Below, one piece after another: positions 27,183 through 36,025 of a DNA stretch of 64,000 bases (positions are counted from its first letter, which is position 1; every line of letters starts with the position of its first letter). This DNA comes from UBA4782 sp034429195 (GTDB lineage Bacteria; Chloroflexota; Anaerolineae; Anaerolineales; Anaerolineaceae). The position numbers were made by a program, and so were the translations under genes. The notes under the pieces were generated by a model. It was not told where the DNA came from. It saw only the letters and a program-made list of their open reading frames with translations, and did not search any database. The stretch covers positions 1-64,000 of the forward strand of contig DAOUGQ010000021.1 in the NCBI GenBank assembly GCA_034429195.1, given 5' to 3'.

Positions 27183-28613
27183 CTATTTCCAAAAAGGCAT
27201 CTGGTCATCCGCCGGGTTATTGGTCAGATTGGTAGGGTTGCTACCATCAGGTTCCATTGTATAGATTTCCCAGTTGCCATCCCGATTCGTTTGAAATGTA
27301 ATCAACCTGCCATCCGGAGACCAGGCAGGCGACCAATCTTCGGCAGAATTGTTGGTCAGATTCACCATTCCGCTGCCATCGACATTGATCAGGTAAATAT
27401 CTGATTGACCATTCTGAACCGAGCGGAATATGATCTGCTTACCATTGGGTGACCAAACAGGCGTGAAGTCGATACCTTTATCTTTGGTCAGCCGTTTCAC
27501 ATCAGTACCATCGGTATTCATCAGGTAGATGGAATAATACCCTGTGGTGTTATCCCTATCCGAAACAAAGGCGATTTGCTTCCCATCCGGTGACCATGCA
27601 GGAGCGAAGTCATCTTTTGGGCTATTGGTCAATCGAATGGGATTCGAGCCATCCACATTCATAACATAAACCTCATTGTTCCCATCTCGCCGTGAGGTAA
27701 AGGCAATCAGTTTCCCATCTGGTGACCAGGCAGGAAAACCCTCATCAGAATTTTCCTGTTTTGTCAGGTCAATCGGGTTGCTACCATCAGCATTCATCAA
27801 GCCGACATAACTATTTGTTAGCCCAAACCCGGTAAAAACGATCCGGCTGCCATCGGGCGAAAATGGACCCGGAAATGTATTGGAATCACCCTGGGTCAGA
27901 CGGGTAACCCTGGCGCTGGCAATATCCAGCACGTAGAGGTCAGAATAATCACCACCACGATTGGAGCCAAAGAGGATCTGACCGCTGCCGCCCACGGGTG
28001 TTTGTTCTACTGCAGGGGTCGCTGTTTCTGTAACAGCGCTCACAGGAGAAATTTCATACCAGATATTGGCTATGAACCCCGCTGCATCTACTTCTGCGAT
28101 CTGACTGAGTACTTCGGGGCTAGCGCCAACACAATGCCAGCTATAAATGGTTTCATGTCCTGTGATACTCATGGGAATACTATCTGAATCGGGATTGGCT
28201 GCACAATAATCTTTCATTACCTGAGAGGGAGCTTTATCTGTATTTGCCTTCGAGTCACAGGGCAGGTTTGCGCCAAAATTACAAGTATATACTTTGCTGT
28301 CCATACACCGCCAGATGGTGGTTTGCCTGAGCATTTCCATGGGTTCAGTGCTCGATTCAAGACCGGCTGCCTGTTTGAAACCATCAATGATCTCATCAGG
28401 GATAGGCACTCCGGTATATCGAGCATCAGGCGAATCAATTGTTCCCATCGCCAAACAATAAGCAAATGGGTCAGTGAATGTTTCAACCGTAGGTGTCAGC
28501 GTGGAAACTGGCAGGGCTGGTGTAAGAGAAGGTTGTGATACACTGGGAGCACAAGATGATACACTCAAAGCCATGAAAATAATCAAGGAAATGGTTATTA
28601 AAATTTTTTTCAT
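27183..28613 (-). CDS. PD40 (TolB-like) beta-propeller lipoprotein
   Basis: The 476-residue protein has a lipoprotein signal (hydrophobic stretch ending SVSSCAP, Cys about residue 21), a Thr/Pro-rich linker, a cysteine-containing N-terminal domain of about 150 residues, and then at least six PD40 blades with repeated AWSPDGKQIAF and DGSNPxxLT motifs. The ATG at 28613 has AGGAGG in front. Such proteins sit on the outer face of the membrane and bind partners; no enzyme motif is visible. It converges on the M20 gene, with eight bp between. Confidence 0.88.
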   Translation of the reverse strand: MKKILITISLIIFMALSVSSCAPSVSQPSLTPALPVSTLTPTVETFTDPFAYCLAMGTIDSPDARYTGVPIPDEIIDGFKQAAGLESSTEPMEMLRQTTIWRCMDSKVYTCNFGANLPCDSKANTDKAPSQVMKDYCAANPDSDSIPMSITGHETIYSWHCVGASPEVLSQIAEVDAAGFIANIWYEISPVSAVTETATPAVEQTPVGGSGQILFGSNRGGDYSDLYVLDIASARVTRLTQGDSNTFPGPFSPDGSRIVFTGFGLTNSYVGLMNADGSNPIDLTKQENSDEGFPAWSPDGKLIAFTSRRDGNNEVYVMNVDGSNPIRLTNSPKDDFAPAWSPDGKQIAFVSDRDNTTGYYSIYLMNTDGTDVKRLTKDKGIDFTPVWSPNGKQIIFRSVQNGQSDIYLINVDGSGMVNLTNNSAEDWSPAWSPDGRLITFQTNRDGNWEIYTMEPDGSNPTNLTNNPADDQMPFWK

Positions 28614-28800
28614 TGTGACCTCCTGACCCACCATAATTTTCCGGCAAATCATTCTTTCACTATTTGCAATCATTTCAACAAGATCGATTCATTTTAATCA
28701 TATCGCAAGTAGAACCTTTTGGCTTGTTTTTGTAGCTTCCTTTACCCTTTGTGGGGTAGAATCGACGTACTTAACCTTGCAAGATGAGTGAGGAATTGAA

Positions 28801-29910
28801 ATGATAGCAAAATCCAAAGTCGCGGTATTGTACACACAACCTGAAACAGTAATTCAAGATTATCAACGCCTTTTCGAACTGGCGGGTGGTGCAGAAAAGC
28901 TTCAAGCGCAGACCACCACGATTCTCAAAGATAATATCACCTGGCATTTTCCCATGCCGGCAGCCAACACAACTCCCTGGCAGCTTGAAGGCACCATCCT
29001 TGCTTTACGGCAGGCCGGGTTCGATGATCTGGTGTGTGTGCAAAACCAGACAGTGGTTACCAATGCCTTCAAGGGTGAAGACTTGAATGGTTATGTGCCC
29101 ATCTTCAAACATTATCAAATTCCAGTTCGATACAACTTTCGCAAAGAAGATATGACCTGGATACAGTTCCATCCTAAAGCGAAAATGCTGGCATTGGATA
29201 CTATTTATCCAGAAGGCATCATGATCCCTGATTACTTTATTGGGAAGAATATCGTCCATCTCCCCACGGTAAAAACACACATGTACACCACCACAACGGG
29301 TGCCATGAAAAATGCGTTTGGCGGACTGCTCAGCAAATACCGGCATTACACCCATACATGGATCCATGAGACGTTGGTAGACCTTCTGGCAATTCAGAAA
29401 GAGATCCATCCTGGGATACTTGCCATCATGGACGGAACCAGTTCCGGGAATGGAGCGGGACCTCGCATGGTACAGCCAGAGATCAAGAACATCATCCTGG
29501 CTTCCGCGGATCAGGTGGCGATCGATGCAGTGGCGGCTAAACTGATGGGTTTTGACCCACTCGGTATAAAGTATATTCGCCTGGCTCACGAACAAAGCCT
29601 GGGAATTGGCGATCCTCACGAAATCGAGCTGGTAGGAGAAGATGTATCGAATGTAAATTGGAATTTCAAAGTGGGGCACAACTCGCACAGTTTTCTGGCG
29701 TGGCTGGCGTGGTATGGTCCAACCAAGGTATTACAAAAATTGATCTTCCGCACGCCCTTATCCATCATTCCAACCTTCATTGGTGAAGTCGAGCAGGATT
29801 ACATGTATTGGCCATTGAAATATAAGAAAGTCGCTGCACACTGGTGTGAAGAAACCACCTGGGGAAATCTGTTCCAGCAGTATCAAAAACAGGGACATCT
29901 TGGGAAATAG
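28801..29910 (+). CDS. DUF362 domain protein
   Basis: The 369-residue protein carries the DUF362 core: IVHLPTVKTHMYTTTTGAMK, NAFGG, LAIMDGTSSGNGAG, and ASADQVAIDAVAAKLMG. Many relatives have added ferredoxin domains; none is present here. The biochemical role is unknown. RBS is GTGAGGAATTG. The next gene begins five bases after its stop, so a small operon of at least three genes follows. Confidence 0.85.
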   Translation: MIAKSKVAVLYTQPETVIQDYQRLFELAGGAEKLQAQTTTILKDNITWHFPMPAANTTPWQLEGTILALRQAGFDDLVCVQNQTVVTNAFKGEDLNGYVPIFKHYQIPVRYNFRKEDMTWIQFHPKAKMLALDTIYPEGIMIPDYFIGKNIVHLPTVKTHMYTTTTGAMKNAFGGLLSKYRHYTHTWIHETLVDLLAIQKEIHPGILAIMDGTSSGNGAGPRMVQPEIKNIILASADQVAIDAVAAKLMGFDPLGIKYIRLAHEQSLGIGDPHEIELVGEDVSNVNWNFKVGHNSHSFLAWLAWYGPTKVLQKLIFRTPLSIIPTFIGEVEQDYMYWPLKYKKVAAHWCEETTWGNLFQQYQKQGHLGK

Positions 29911-29914
29911 GTTG

Positions 29915-30514
29915 ATGGATACTGCTCTTTCACGCGTTGCAAAAAGACTTCAGATCTCTCAGGTGATTCTTTGCGATCTCCATCTTTTGGAAAGATGGGG
30001 TGCCTTTGGTACTCCGGTGCTCGTAGGCGCAGTCGCTTATGGGCTGGTTGTGGCACCGGACATTGATATGGAAATATTTTGCGATGATCCAAAGATAGAA
30101 GATGGATTCAAAGTGCTGGAAGCCTGTGCGAAAAATCCCCATGTACGAAGTGCACGCTTTGCAAATAAGCTGGATGAAGCAGATATGGGGTTGTACTGGC
30201 AATTACGCTACCTGCACGAAAATGGGCAGGAATGGAAGATAGATATGTGGTCTGCCCGCCGCGACCATCCAGGTCCGTTATCTTCTACACTGGTTGAACC
30301 CATGAAACAGGCATTGACAGATGAAACCCGTCAAGCTATTTTGGAACTCAAAGAACAGGTTCTTCTTGATCCAGCGATTAACTGTGGCTCGATCCTCCTT
30401 TACAGAGCGGTGATGGACGATGGTATTCGCACCCTGGCACAATTCAAGGATTGGCTTACCCGCAATCAATCGGATGCCTTGACCTTCTGGACACCCCGGA
30501 AGAAAAAAGATTGA
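29915..30514 (+). CDS. Nucleotidyltransferase-fold protein of unknown function
   Basis: The 199-residue protein has a minimal nucleotidyltransferase pattern: LVGAVAYGLVVAPDIDMEIF (glycine turn, then D-x-D) and a later WKIDMWS that could supply the third carboxylate. This layout fits antitoxin-like or aminoglycoside-type nucleotidyltransferases, but the substrate is unknown and the assignment is from pattern only. The ATG at 29915 lies five bases after the DUF362 stop; the longer frame overlaps that gene. Confidence 0.6.
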   Translation: MDTALSRVAKRLQISQVILCDLHLLERWGAFGTPVLVGAVAYGLVVAPDIDMEIFCDDPKIEDGFKVLEACAKNPHVRSARFANKLDEADMGLYWQLRYLHENGQEWKIDMWSARRDHPGPLSSTLVEPMKQALTDETRQAILELKEQVLLDPAINCGSILLYRAVMDDGIRTLAQFKDWLTRNQSDALTFWTPRKKKD

Positions 30515-30543
30515 GTCAGTGTAGGAGGTAACCAAAAAATCCC

Positions 30544-31326
30544 ATGTCAACAAACTGGATTGAGATCCAAAAAACGCTGTCGCCCATCAAAGATTTCGAA
30601 GAATTCTGCCGGCAGTGGAAGGAATCCTTTTCTTACCCATTCGTACGCGAAATTTTCAATATCTCACTACCAGATTTATCCGACTACACCCGCCATCTTC
30701 TGGGAGAGGATCCAAAAAAACGGTATGATAATTATGCAACCTGGCTGCTGCGGATCATAGACGAGTTGCATCATGCCGGTGTTCAGGATGTTCTGGAATT
30801 GTTAATAGGAACAGAAACTCGCCAAAAATTCGAGCAGTTTGCTGAGCAAAAGGAAATCCCGGCTGAGGAAATTGCCGGTTTGTTTAAATATCTTTTCTAC
30901 TGGTTCATACCCAGGAAGAAACGACTGGAAGAATCAGTTCGGAGTGATCAGGTAATCAGCGATGCAGTTAAGGTGCTTCATAATATGGGTGTTCGATTCA
31001 ACCTGGATATGCTCCAGCAGGGATATACAGCAGCCGGGCGAAAAGCTCTGGTTGATTCCAGCAAGCTGCCCGAAACGATCATCATGGAACTGGTGAACCG
31101 TGCCGATCTCTCGCGTATGCCCTGGGCAAGTAAAGCCACTATTTCGAATATCGTAGGTGCGGGTTATGGCAGCATCGAACAACTGGTAAATGCTGATCCT
31201 GAAAAGTTGTACCAGGATTTCTTCGATTATGGTGGAGCGATTGGTAAGAATCTGAAGCTGGGAAATGAGATCGAGAATAGCTATCGCATTGCCAGGATCA
31301 TACCTGCGATCGTGCAGCAGAGATAA
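30544..31326 (+). CDS. DUF4332-like helix-hairpin-helix protein
   Basis: The 260-residue soluble, mostly helical protein has a C-terminal region (RADLSRMPWASKATISNIVG, then YGSIEQLVNADPEKLYQDF) of the kind found in DUF4332, related to helix-hairpin-helix modules. The N-terminal ~150 residues are not recognised. RBS GTAGGAGGTAACC is strong. It is the third gene of the DUF362 cluster; no shared function is evident. Confidence 0.65.
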   Translation: MSTNWIEIQKTLSPIKDFEEFCRQWKESFSYPFVREIFNISLPDLSDYTRHLLGEDPKKRYDNYATWLLRIIDELHHAGVQDVLELLIGTETRQKFEQFAEQKEIPAEEIAGLFKYLFYWFIPRKKRLEESVRSDQVISDAVKVLHNMGVRFNLDMLQQGYTAAGRKALVDSSKLPETIIMELVNRADLSRMPWASKATISNIVGAGYGSIEQLVNADPEKLYQDFFDYGGAIGKNLKLGNEIENSYRIARIIPAIVQQR

Positions 31327-31451
31327 ATATTTTTCAGGTTGGTAATTTCTAAATTTTTTATCAAATCAGAATATATGGCAGCTAATTTAGATGGAGACAT
31401 TCCAACAACTCGTGATTACTTTCATGCAAAGGTTGTCATAGATCTTAGATT

Positions 31452-32111
31452 TTAATATCCACCGCAACAAAATATCTGGATAGCTTGCACTATCTGTTCG
31501 AGTGCTGCCAGTGATGAGGTAACGTTCTCGGGAATTTCAAGCCCGTGATCCATGCCTTCGATCACCAGAGATTGACCATGTGTGATAGCTACAAGGTTCT
31601 GAAACACATCTGGTATATAGAAACGATCCGCAGTGCCCATGATGAAGAGGGAACGAGGGTGGACCTCCTCGATACGTTTGACAAGCCATGAGTGGGTTAA
31701 AAGGGGTGTCAACCAGATGCAATTTGCCTTCTGATAACGCTCATCCGCCAAAAGATACCCCATTCCCAGAGTACCTAATGATTTCCCCACCAGGGTTATC
31801 TTCTGATATGCCTTCTGTGCCAATACCGCATTGCAGGCAGCAAAAACATCAAAGGAGATCCAGTCATTCTGTTCCGCAGAGGTACTGTCTTTAAAGCTGG
31901 TATGGTCGTAGGCATATTCCACTTGCAACAGGTCAGCCCCGCTTTCGAGCAGAACTCTACCTGTATAATGAAGGTCAGGTCTATCCACCGAATGTGAATA
32001 TCCAGGGAGTATGATGCCAATATGTCCGGCAGGTTGATCCTGTGTGATATACGTGTTGGAAATCCGCCGTCCCCGAAATCCGATCACATCTAAAGATTGT
32101 GTTTTCATCAT
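31452..32111 (-). CDS. Alpha/beta hydrolase
   Basis: The 219-residue protein has an oxyanion region GIILPGYSHS, the nucleophile elbow LVGKSLGTLG (Ser), ADRFY with the likely acid after IMGT, and MDHGLE (His). A dienelactone-hydrolase-like esterase or acyl hydrolase is probable. It ends in an unusual CCGGY tail. It is not clearly part of an operon. Confidence 0.82.
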   Translation of the reverse strand: MMKTQSLDVIGFRGRRISNTYITQDQPAGHIGIILPGYSHSVDRPDLHYTGRVLLESGADLLQVEYAYDHTSFKDSTSAEQNDWISFDVFAACNAVLAQKAYQKITLVGKSLGTLGMGYLLADERYQKANCIWLTPLLTHSWLVKRIEEVHPRSLFIMGTADRFYIPDVFQNLVAITHGQSLVIEGMDHGLEIPENVTSSLAALEQIVQAIQIFCCGGY

Positions 32112-32161
32112 AAGCCCTTCTTACCAGTCCCGAATACCCAATCCAAAGAGGTACTGAATCT

Positions 32162-32275
32162 TTAAAAATAATCTCCCCTGGATTTAATCAACGCATTCGC
32201 AACAGCCAGGATTACGGCAACTCCCATCAGTCCATATCGAACAAACCGATTTGCGCTGAATATTACACCCTCCAT
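32162..32275 (-). CDS. Possible 37-residue single-span membrane protein
   Basis: A short minus-strand frame reads MEGVIFSANRFVRYGLMGVA and continues with a hydrophobic stretch and a charged end. It has one plausible membrane span but no good Shine-Dalgarno. It follows another tiny hydrophobic frame on the same strand. Confidence 0.25.
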   Translation of the reverse strand: MEGVIFSANRFVRYGLMGVAVILAVANALIKSRGDYF

Positions 32276-32294
32276 AATAATACAGAATGCTTTC

Positions 32295-32393
32295 TCACAG
32301 GTTTGTTCCTTTATGTCCAAAATACAAGCAACGCGTGGCAAGAAGAGCGAAGATTTCGACCATGATTGCGATGTAAGGTATAGATGTATTCAT
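32295..32393 (-). CDS. Possible 32-residue hydrophobic small protein
   Basis: The frame reads MNTSIPYIAIMVEIFALLAT and ends KGTNL. It is preceded by GAAGGAAGGAGTTGCC, a strong and well-spaced Shine-Dalgarno, which is the main reason to list it. One membrane span is likely. Function unknown. Confidence 0.4.
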   Translation of the reverse strand: MNTSIPYIAIMVEIFALLATRCLYFGHKGTNL

Positions 32394-32472
32394 GGCAACT
32401 CCTTCCTTCTTCTCACTACTATAGTTATCAATGATCGAGTTTATGAATGGGTCTCACTCTAAATAATAAATA

Positions 32473-33171
32473 CTATTCCTTCCCCAGTGCAAACTGCACA
32501 GCAGCTTCAGCATGGATGCGGGTAGTATCAAACAAAGGAACCGGGCTATCCTCTTGATGTACCAGCAGTCCAATCTCCGTGCACCCCAGGATGATCCCCT
32601 GGGCGCCTTGACCTGCCATTTTCTCGATAATGCGTGTGTACTGCTGCCTTGATTCGCTTCGAATGGCACCCAGCACCAGCTCATCGTAAATGACCCGATG
32701 GATGATCTCACGGTCTTTTTCCTCTGGGATGATGACCTGCAAGCCAAATTTCTCCTCAAGTCTGCCTTTGTAGAACTCCTTCTCCATGGTAAAGCGCGTT
32801 CCCAGCAACCCGATCTTTGTGATGCCAGCCGCTTTGACTACCCGGGCGGTAGCATCAGCGATGTGGATAAAGGGAACCTGGATGGCAGCTTCAATTTCTT
32901 CGGTTGAGATATGCATGGTATTGGTGCAGAGAAAAACGCAATCAGCACCCCCTGCCTGCAGGCTCCTGGCTGCATTTGCCATCATTCTGCCAGCCTGTGC
33001 CCAATTTCCATCACGCTGCAGGATTTCTACTTCGGCAAAATCCACCGAAAATAAAATGCATTTTGCAGAATGAAGCCCTCCCAATTGCGTTTTAATCCCC
33101 TCATTGATAATACGATAATACTCCAGTGATGATTCCCAGCTCATCCCGCCAATCAGTCCGATGGTTTTCAT
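32473..33171 (-). CDS. Aspartate/glutamate racemase family protein
   Basis: The 232-residue protein begins MKTIGLIGGMSWESSLEYYR and has both catalytic cysteines, in VFLCTNTMH and IILGCTEIGLL. PLP-independent racemases of this family interconvert D- and L-aspartate or glutamate. GGAGAGATT directly precedes the ATG at 33171, which fixes the start over the longer frame. Confidence 0.9.
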   Translation of the reverse strand: MKTIGLIGGMSWESSLEYYRIINEGIKTQLGGLHSAKCILFSVDFAEVEILQRDGNWAQAGRMMANAARSLQAGGADCVFLCTNTMHISTEEIEAAIQVPFIHIADATARVVKAAGITKIGLLGTRFTMEKEFYKGRLEEKFGLQVIIPEEKDREIIHRVIYDELVLGAIRSESRQQYTRIIEKMAGQGAQGIILGCTEIGLLVHQEDSPVPLFDTTRIHAEAAVQFALGKE

Positions 33172-33258
33172 AATCTCTCCTTTGATCCACAATCAACGAA
33201 TTTGTTAGTTGTTTAATGGTCTATCTTTGTTAATAACCCATTTCCATGTTACTCCAGC

Positions 33259-33894
33259 TCATACCAGTTCCTTCCTCATGCGGTAAAAGCCAGCATATCC
33301 GATTCGCCTATGGAATGATTCGATGAACACCTTTTTCACTGGTGTGAATCCAAATCGTTCATACAACTTGCGGGCACGATCATTGTCAACATCCACGGTC
33401 AGGCTGATCTTTTTGAAACCCAGTTTAGCAGCCATTTTCTCCGTTTGCTTGAGGATATGGCAGCCCAGTCCTCTTCCCTGCTGCTCAGGCAGAACTGCCA
33501 GGTTGCTGATGAAATACTCATCGTCCTCAGCTTCCTTAATTCCTGCAAGGGGGAGCGCCCTCATGAAGAAATGCAGGAATCCTTTCAGCCCTCTGATCTT
33601 GAGCAGATGCCACGCCATAGGCAATTCAAAAGATTTTATCAGTTTTCCTGGGTAAGCCACCACCAGCCCTGCCAGCAGGCTTTCAATGAATACGATCTGA
33701 GTGAATTGATAGCTGAAACGGTTGGATTTCATGCGGAAAAGAGATTCCAGCGCCTGCAGCCCTTGCTGCGGATTGCCCATACCAAACAGATAATCCGCAG
33801 TGGTTTTCATGGAGAGATATATCAGCTGGGATGTGAGTGGGGCTTGATCAGGTGTGGCTGGCTGCAGGTCGGGAAACGAAACAAATTGCATCAT
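33259..33894 (-). CDS. GNAT family N-acetyltransferase
   Basis: The 211-residue protein has the acetyl-CoA motif LAVLPEQQGRGLGCHILKQT and the C-terminal DNDRARKLYERFGF typical of GNAT enzymes. The N-terminal ~90 residues are longer than usual. Substrate unknown. It precedes the nucleoside phosphorylase-divergent region; no operon partner is certain. Confidence 0.85.
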   Translation of the reverse strand: MMQFVSFPDLQPATPDQAPLTSQLIYLSMKTTADYLFGMGNPQQGLQALESLFRMKSNRFSYQFTQIVFIESLLAGLVVAYPGKLIKSFELPMAWHLLKIRGLKGFLHFFMRALPLAGIKEAEDDEYFISNLAVLPEQQGRGLGCHILKQTEKMAAKLGFKKISLTVDVDNDRARKLYERFGFTPVKKVFIESFHRRIGYAGFYRMRKELV

Positions 33895-33972
33895 TCAGAT
33901 ATTTCCGGGGGAAAACTGCCCTTCGATTGGATTATACATCGATAGGGCAGTCTGGTATCATTGGAAGTTCCG

Positions 33973-34740
33973 TCAAAGCTTCAGACAGGCATCAGCGCTC
34001 AACCAGAACAGGCTTTCACGGATTTCACGACGTGTCTGCCAGCCGCGATTATCCCATTCGGTACCGCTGAGATCATCCCCACCATACAATACCTGCCCGA
34101 AAGCCAGCCCACGGAACTGGGCAACCGCCATCATTCCAGCAGCTTCCATCTCCACCGTCAGGCAGCCTTCTTCCTTGCGGGCAGCGATCTTGTTGGCAGT
34201 CTCACGGTAAGGCGCGTCGGTCGTCCAGGTTTTTCCCACCAGGTAAGGAACCCCGCACTGCTCTATGGTAGATACCAATGCCTGTATACCTGCTGCAGTG
34301 GCAGTTACTTCTCGAGATGGAGGCAGGTAATGGTAGCTTGCGCCTTCGTCACGCACTGCTGCGTTCACCACTACCAGGTGACCCACCGCAATATCCTTCA
34401 CCAGCACGCCTGCTCCGCCGCAGGCGATATACTTGCGGCAGCCCAATGCAGTTACCTCTTCGAGCAGGCTGGCTGCCAAAGCTGAACCAATGCCGGGATG
34501 ATAGAATGCCAACCGCTGCCCGTGATGCTCAATCTCGTACACCGGGTGCGGACCATCCTCCCAGCGGTTTTCGACCAACTTTTTAGCATTATGCTCGCTG
34601 ATAACTTTCTCGAGCACTTCTTTGAAAAAGCAGATCACACAGTGCTCGGGCATATCGTGCGGTTTGATGATTTTCGATGGCTCAATCCGCGCTTCGGAAA
34701 TAGGATCAAATTCAAGGATGGGATAGGAAGGCGAGGACAT
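33973..34740 (-). CDS. Nucleoside phosphorylase (uridine phosphorylase-like)
   Basis: The 255-residue protein has the PNP/UDP family features: IGSALAASLLEEV, IACGGAGVLVKD (phosphate/ribose binding) and TVEMEAAGMMAVAQFRG with the conserved Met-Glu pair that holds the ribose. It would split nucleosides with phosphate for salvage. It starts MSSPSYPILEFDP and stands alone on the minus strand. Confidence 0.87.
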   Translation of the reverse strand: MSSPSYPILEFDPISEARIEPSKIIKPHDMPEHCVICFFKEVLEKVISEHNAKKLVENRWEDGPHPVYEIEHHGQRLAFYHPGIGSALAASLLEEVTALGCRKYIACGGAGVLVKDIAVGHLVVVNAAVRDEGASYHYLPPSREVTATAAGIQALVSTIEQCGVPYLVGKTWTTDAPYRETANKIAARKEEGCLTVEMEAAGMMAVAQFRGLAFGQVLYGGDDLSGTEWDNRGWQTRREIRESLFWLSADACLKL

Positions 34741-34975
34741 AGGAATAGTTACCTTATAAAGAGTTTTTACATGAATATTTAATTGTACAGGAATAGTAGA
34801 AAATGTCCTGCAAGGTGCGGTCAGCCTTTATGAAGGATTGGGTAATATTTTTATTCGATGCGGTCTGGAGACCGACAGCACCCTACTCCTCGTTTTGATC
34901 CCACAATTGTGTTGAACGAATGGTTTTGCTTATCATAAGGGTTAAAGAGAAAATTGATTCGTAAAAAAATTTATT

Positions 34976-35104
34976 GTTATGCTGAACGAAGTGAAGTATC
35001 TTGCCTAATATTTTCCCAGAGTAGAATCCACACCAGCACTGCGTCTAGTGTAGTATCAATCATCAGCAATTATTGTCATTCTGAGCACAGCGAAGAATCT
35101 CGCC
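34976..35104. repeat. Pair of imperfect 30-bp direct repeats
   Basis: Bases 34976-35005 and 35075-35104 match at about 22 of 30 positions and share the core GAAG-T/A-ATCT-T/C-GCC preceded by CTGA. The core is of the CTGAGCGAAGCGAAGAATCT type, a repeat known from intergenic regions of many bacteria. The copies start 99 bp apart. Confidence 0.55.
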
Positions 35105-35131
35105 CAGAAGTATTTCACATTTCCACGGGAA

Positions 35132-35174
35132 GATGCTAACCAGCACTACATTTGGTACTGTGCTGGTTAGCATC
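35132..35174. repeat. Perfect 15-bp inverted repeat
   Basis: GATGCTAACCAGCAC (35132-35146) and its exact complement (35160-35174) flank a 13-base loop. No T-run follows, so it is more like a REP-type or mobile-element end than a terminator, though it could act between the two flanking minus-strand genes. Confidence 0.6.
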
Positions 35175-35216
35175 CTCAGAATACCATTCACTTTCTTAAT
35201 CCTCATTAACTAAAAC

Positions 35217-35993
35217 CTACCTCTTCACCACCTTGAGCACATCCGGCAGCGGTGAATCCGTCACCCAGGCGCGCACCATTTGGGCGAACACCTCGGGGAA
35301 CTGCAACGCCCAAGCATGCCCACCTCCAGGCATGGCAACCCCATGCGCAGCAGGATATTTCTTTAATGGCTGTAGCGCGATTTCTCCGTACAGCTTGGCA
35401 GCTCCGGGTTCTTTTTCTCCCACGCATACCAGCAATGGGCTGGTGACCTTTTCTGGAGCTGTAAAACCGGTCAGTTCGGTATAGATCGGTTTGAGGAATT
35501 CTATTTGGTTGCTGGCAAGGATATCGTCGTGCAGGAGGTCGTAATATTCATCAGGGATGAGGTGCTGCTTCATTGTGCTCCGCACAATGGTTTCCGGCTT
35601 CATCCACTTCAGAATCCCGAACATCGGCAGGCTCATTTGCACCAGCCATTTCGCCAGCCGCCCGGAACAACCCGACAGGATCAGATGATCAGCCACCACC
35701 GGCTCGAGCCGCATGAGTGTCAACGCAACTGCCCCTCCCAGTGAAAGCGAAACAATATGCGCCTTCCCATGCGGTGTTTTTTGCCGGATGATCTCTGCCA
35801 CTGCCCGCGCTGAACCTTCGAGAGTGAAAGGAACATCCTGGCTTTTGCCATGTCCCGGCAGGTCGGGTGCCAGGCAATGAAAATCTGGCAAGTGCTCGAT
35901 CACCGGCAGCCAGGAGGTATGACTCAACCCACCGCCGTGAAGAAATACAACAGCCGGATCAGAAGGATTGCCTTGTTCGTGGGTGTAGATCAT
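35217..35993 (-). CDS. Alpha/beta hydrolase
   Basis: The 258-residue protein has VVFLHGGGLSHTSW (oxyanion hole), IVSLSLGGAVAL (nucleophile Ser) and GGHAWAL (catalytic His), with PDLPGHGKSQ after strand 4. Typical of small esterases or C-C hydrolases. The ATG at 35993 follows AGAGGAAATA and is preferred over 36014. It lies 32 bp after the CAT-family gene and may be co-transcribed with it. Confidence 0.87.
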   Translation of the reverse strand: MIYTHEQGNPSDPAVVFLHGGGLSHTSWLPVIEHLPDFHCLAPDLPGHGKSQDVPFTLEGSARAVAEIIRQKTPHGKAHIVSLSLGGAVALTLMRLEPVVADHLILSGCSGRLAKWLVQMSLPMFGILKWMKPETIVRSTMKQHLIPDEYYDLLHDDILASNQIEFLKPIYTELTGFTAPEKVTSPLLVCVGEKEPGAAKLYGEIALQPLKKYPAAHGVAMPGGGHAWALQFPEVFAQMVRAWVTDSPLPDVLKVVKR

Positions 35994-36025
35994 TATTTCC
36001 TCTTTCTTTGTCATGCCAGGGCATA

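Larger units (their letters stand above)
34741..35216. other. Intergenic region carrying dispersed-repeat remnants
   Basis: There is no gene in these ~475 bp. It includes two 30-bp direct repeats and a perfect 15-bp inverted repeat, listed separately, plus a small palindrome GGTCTGGAGACC near 34863. Confidence 0.6.
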
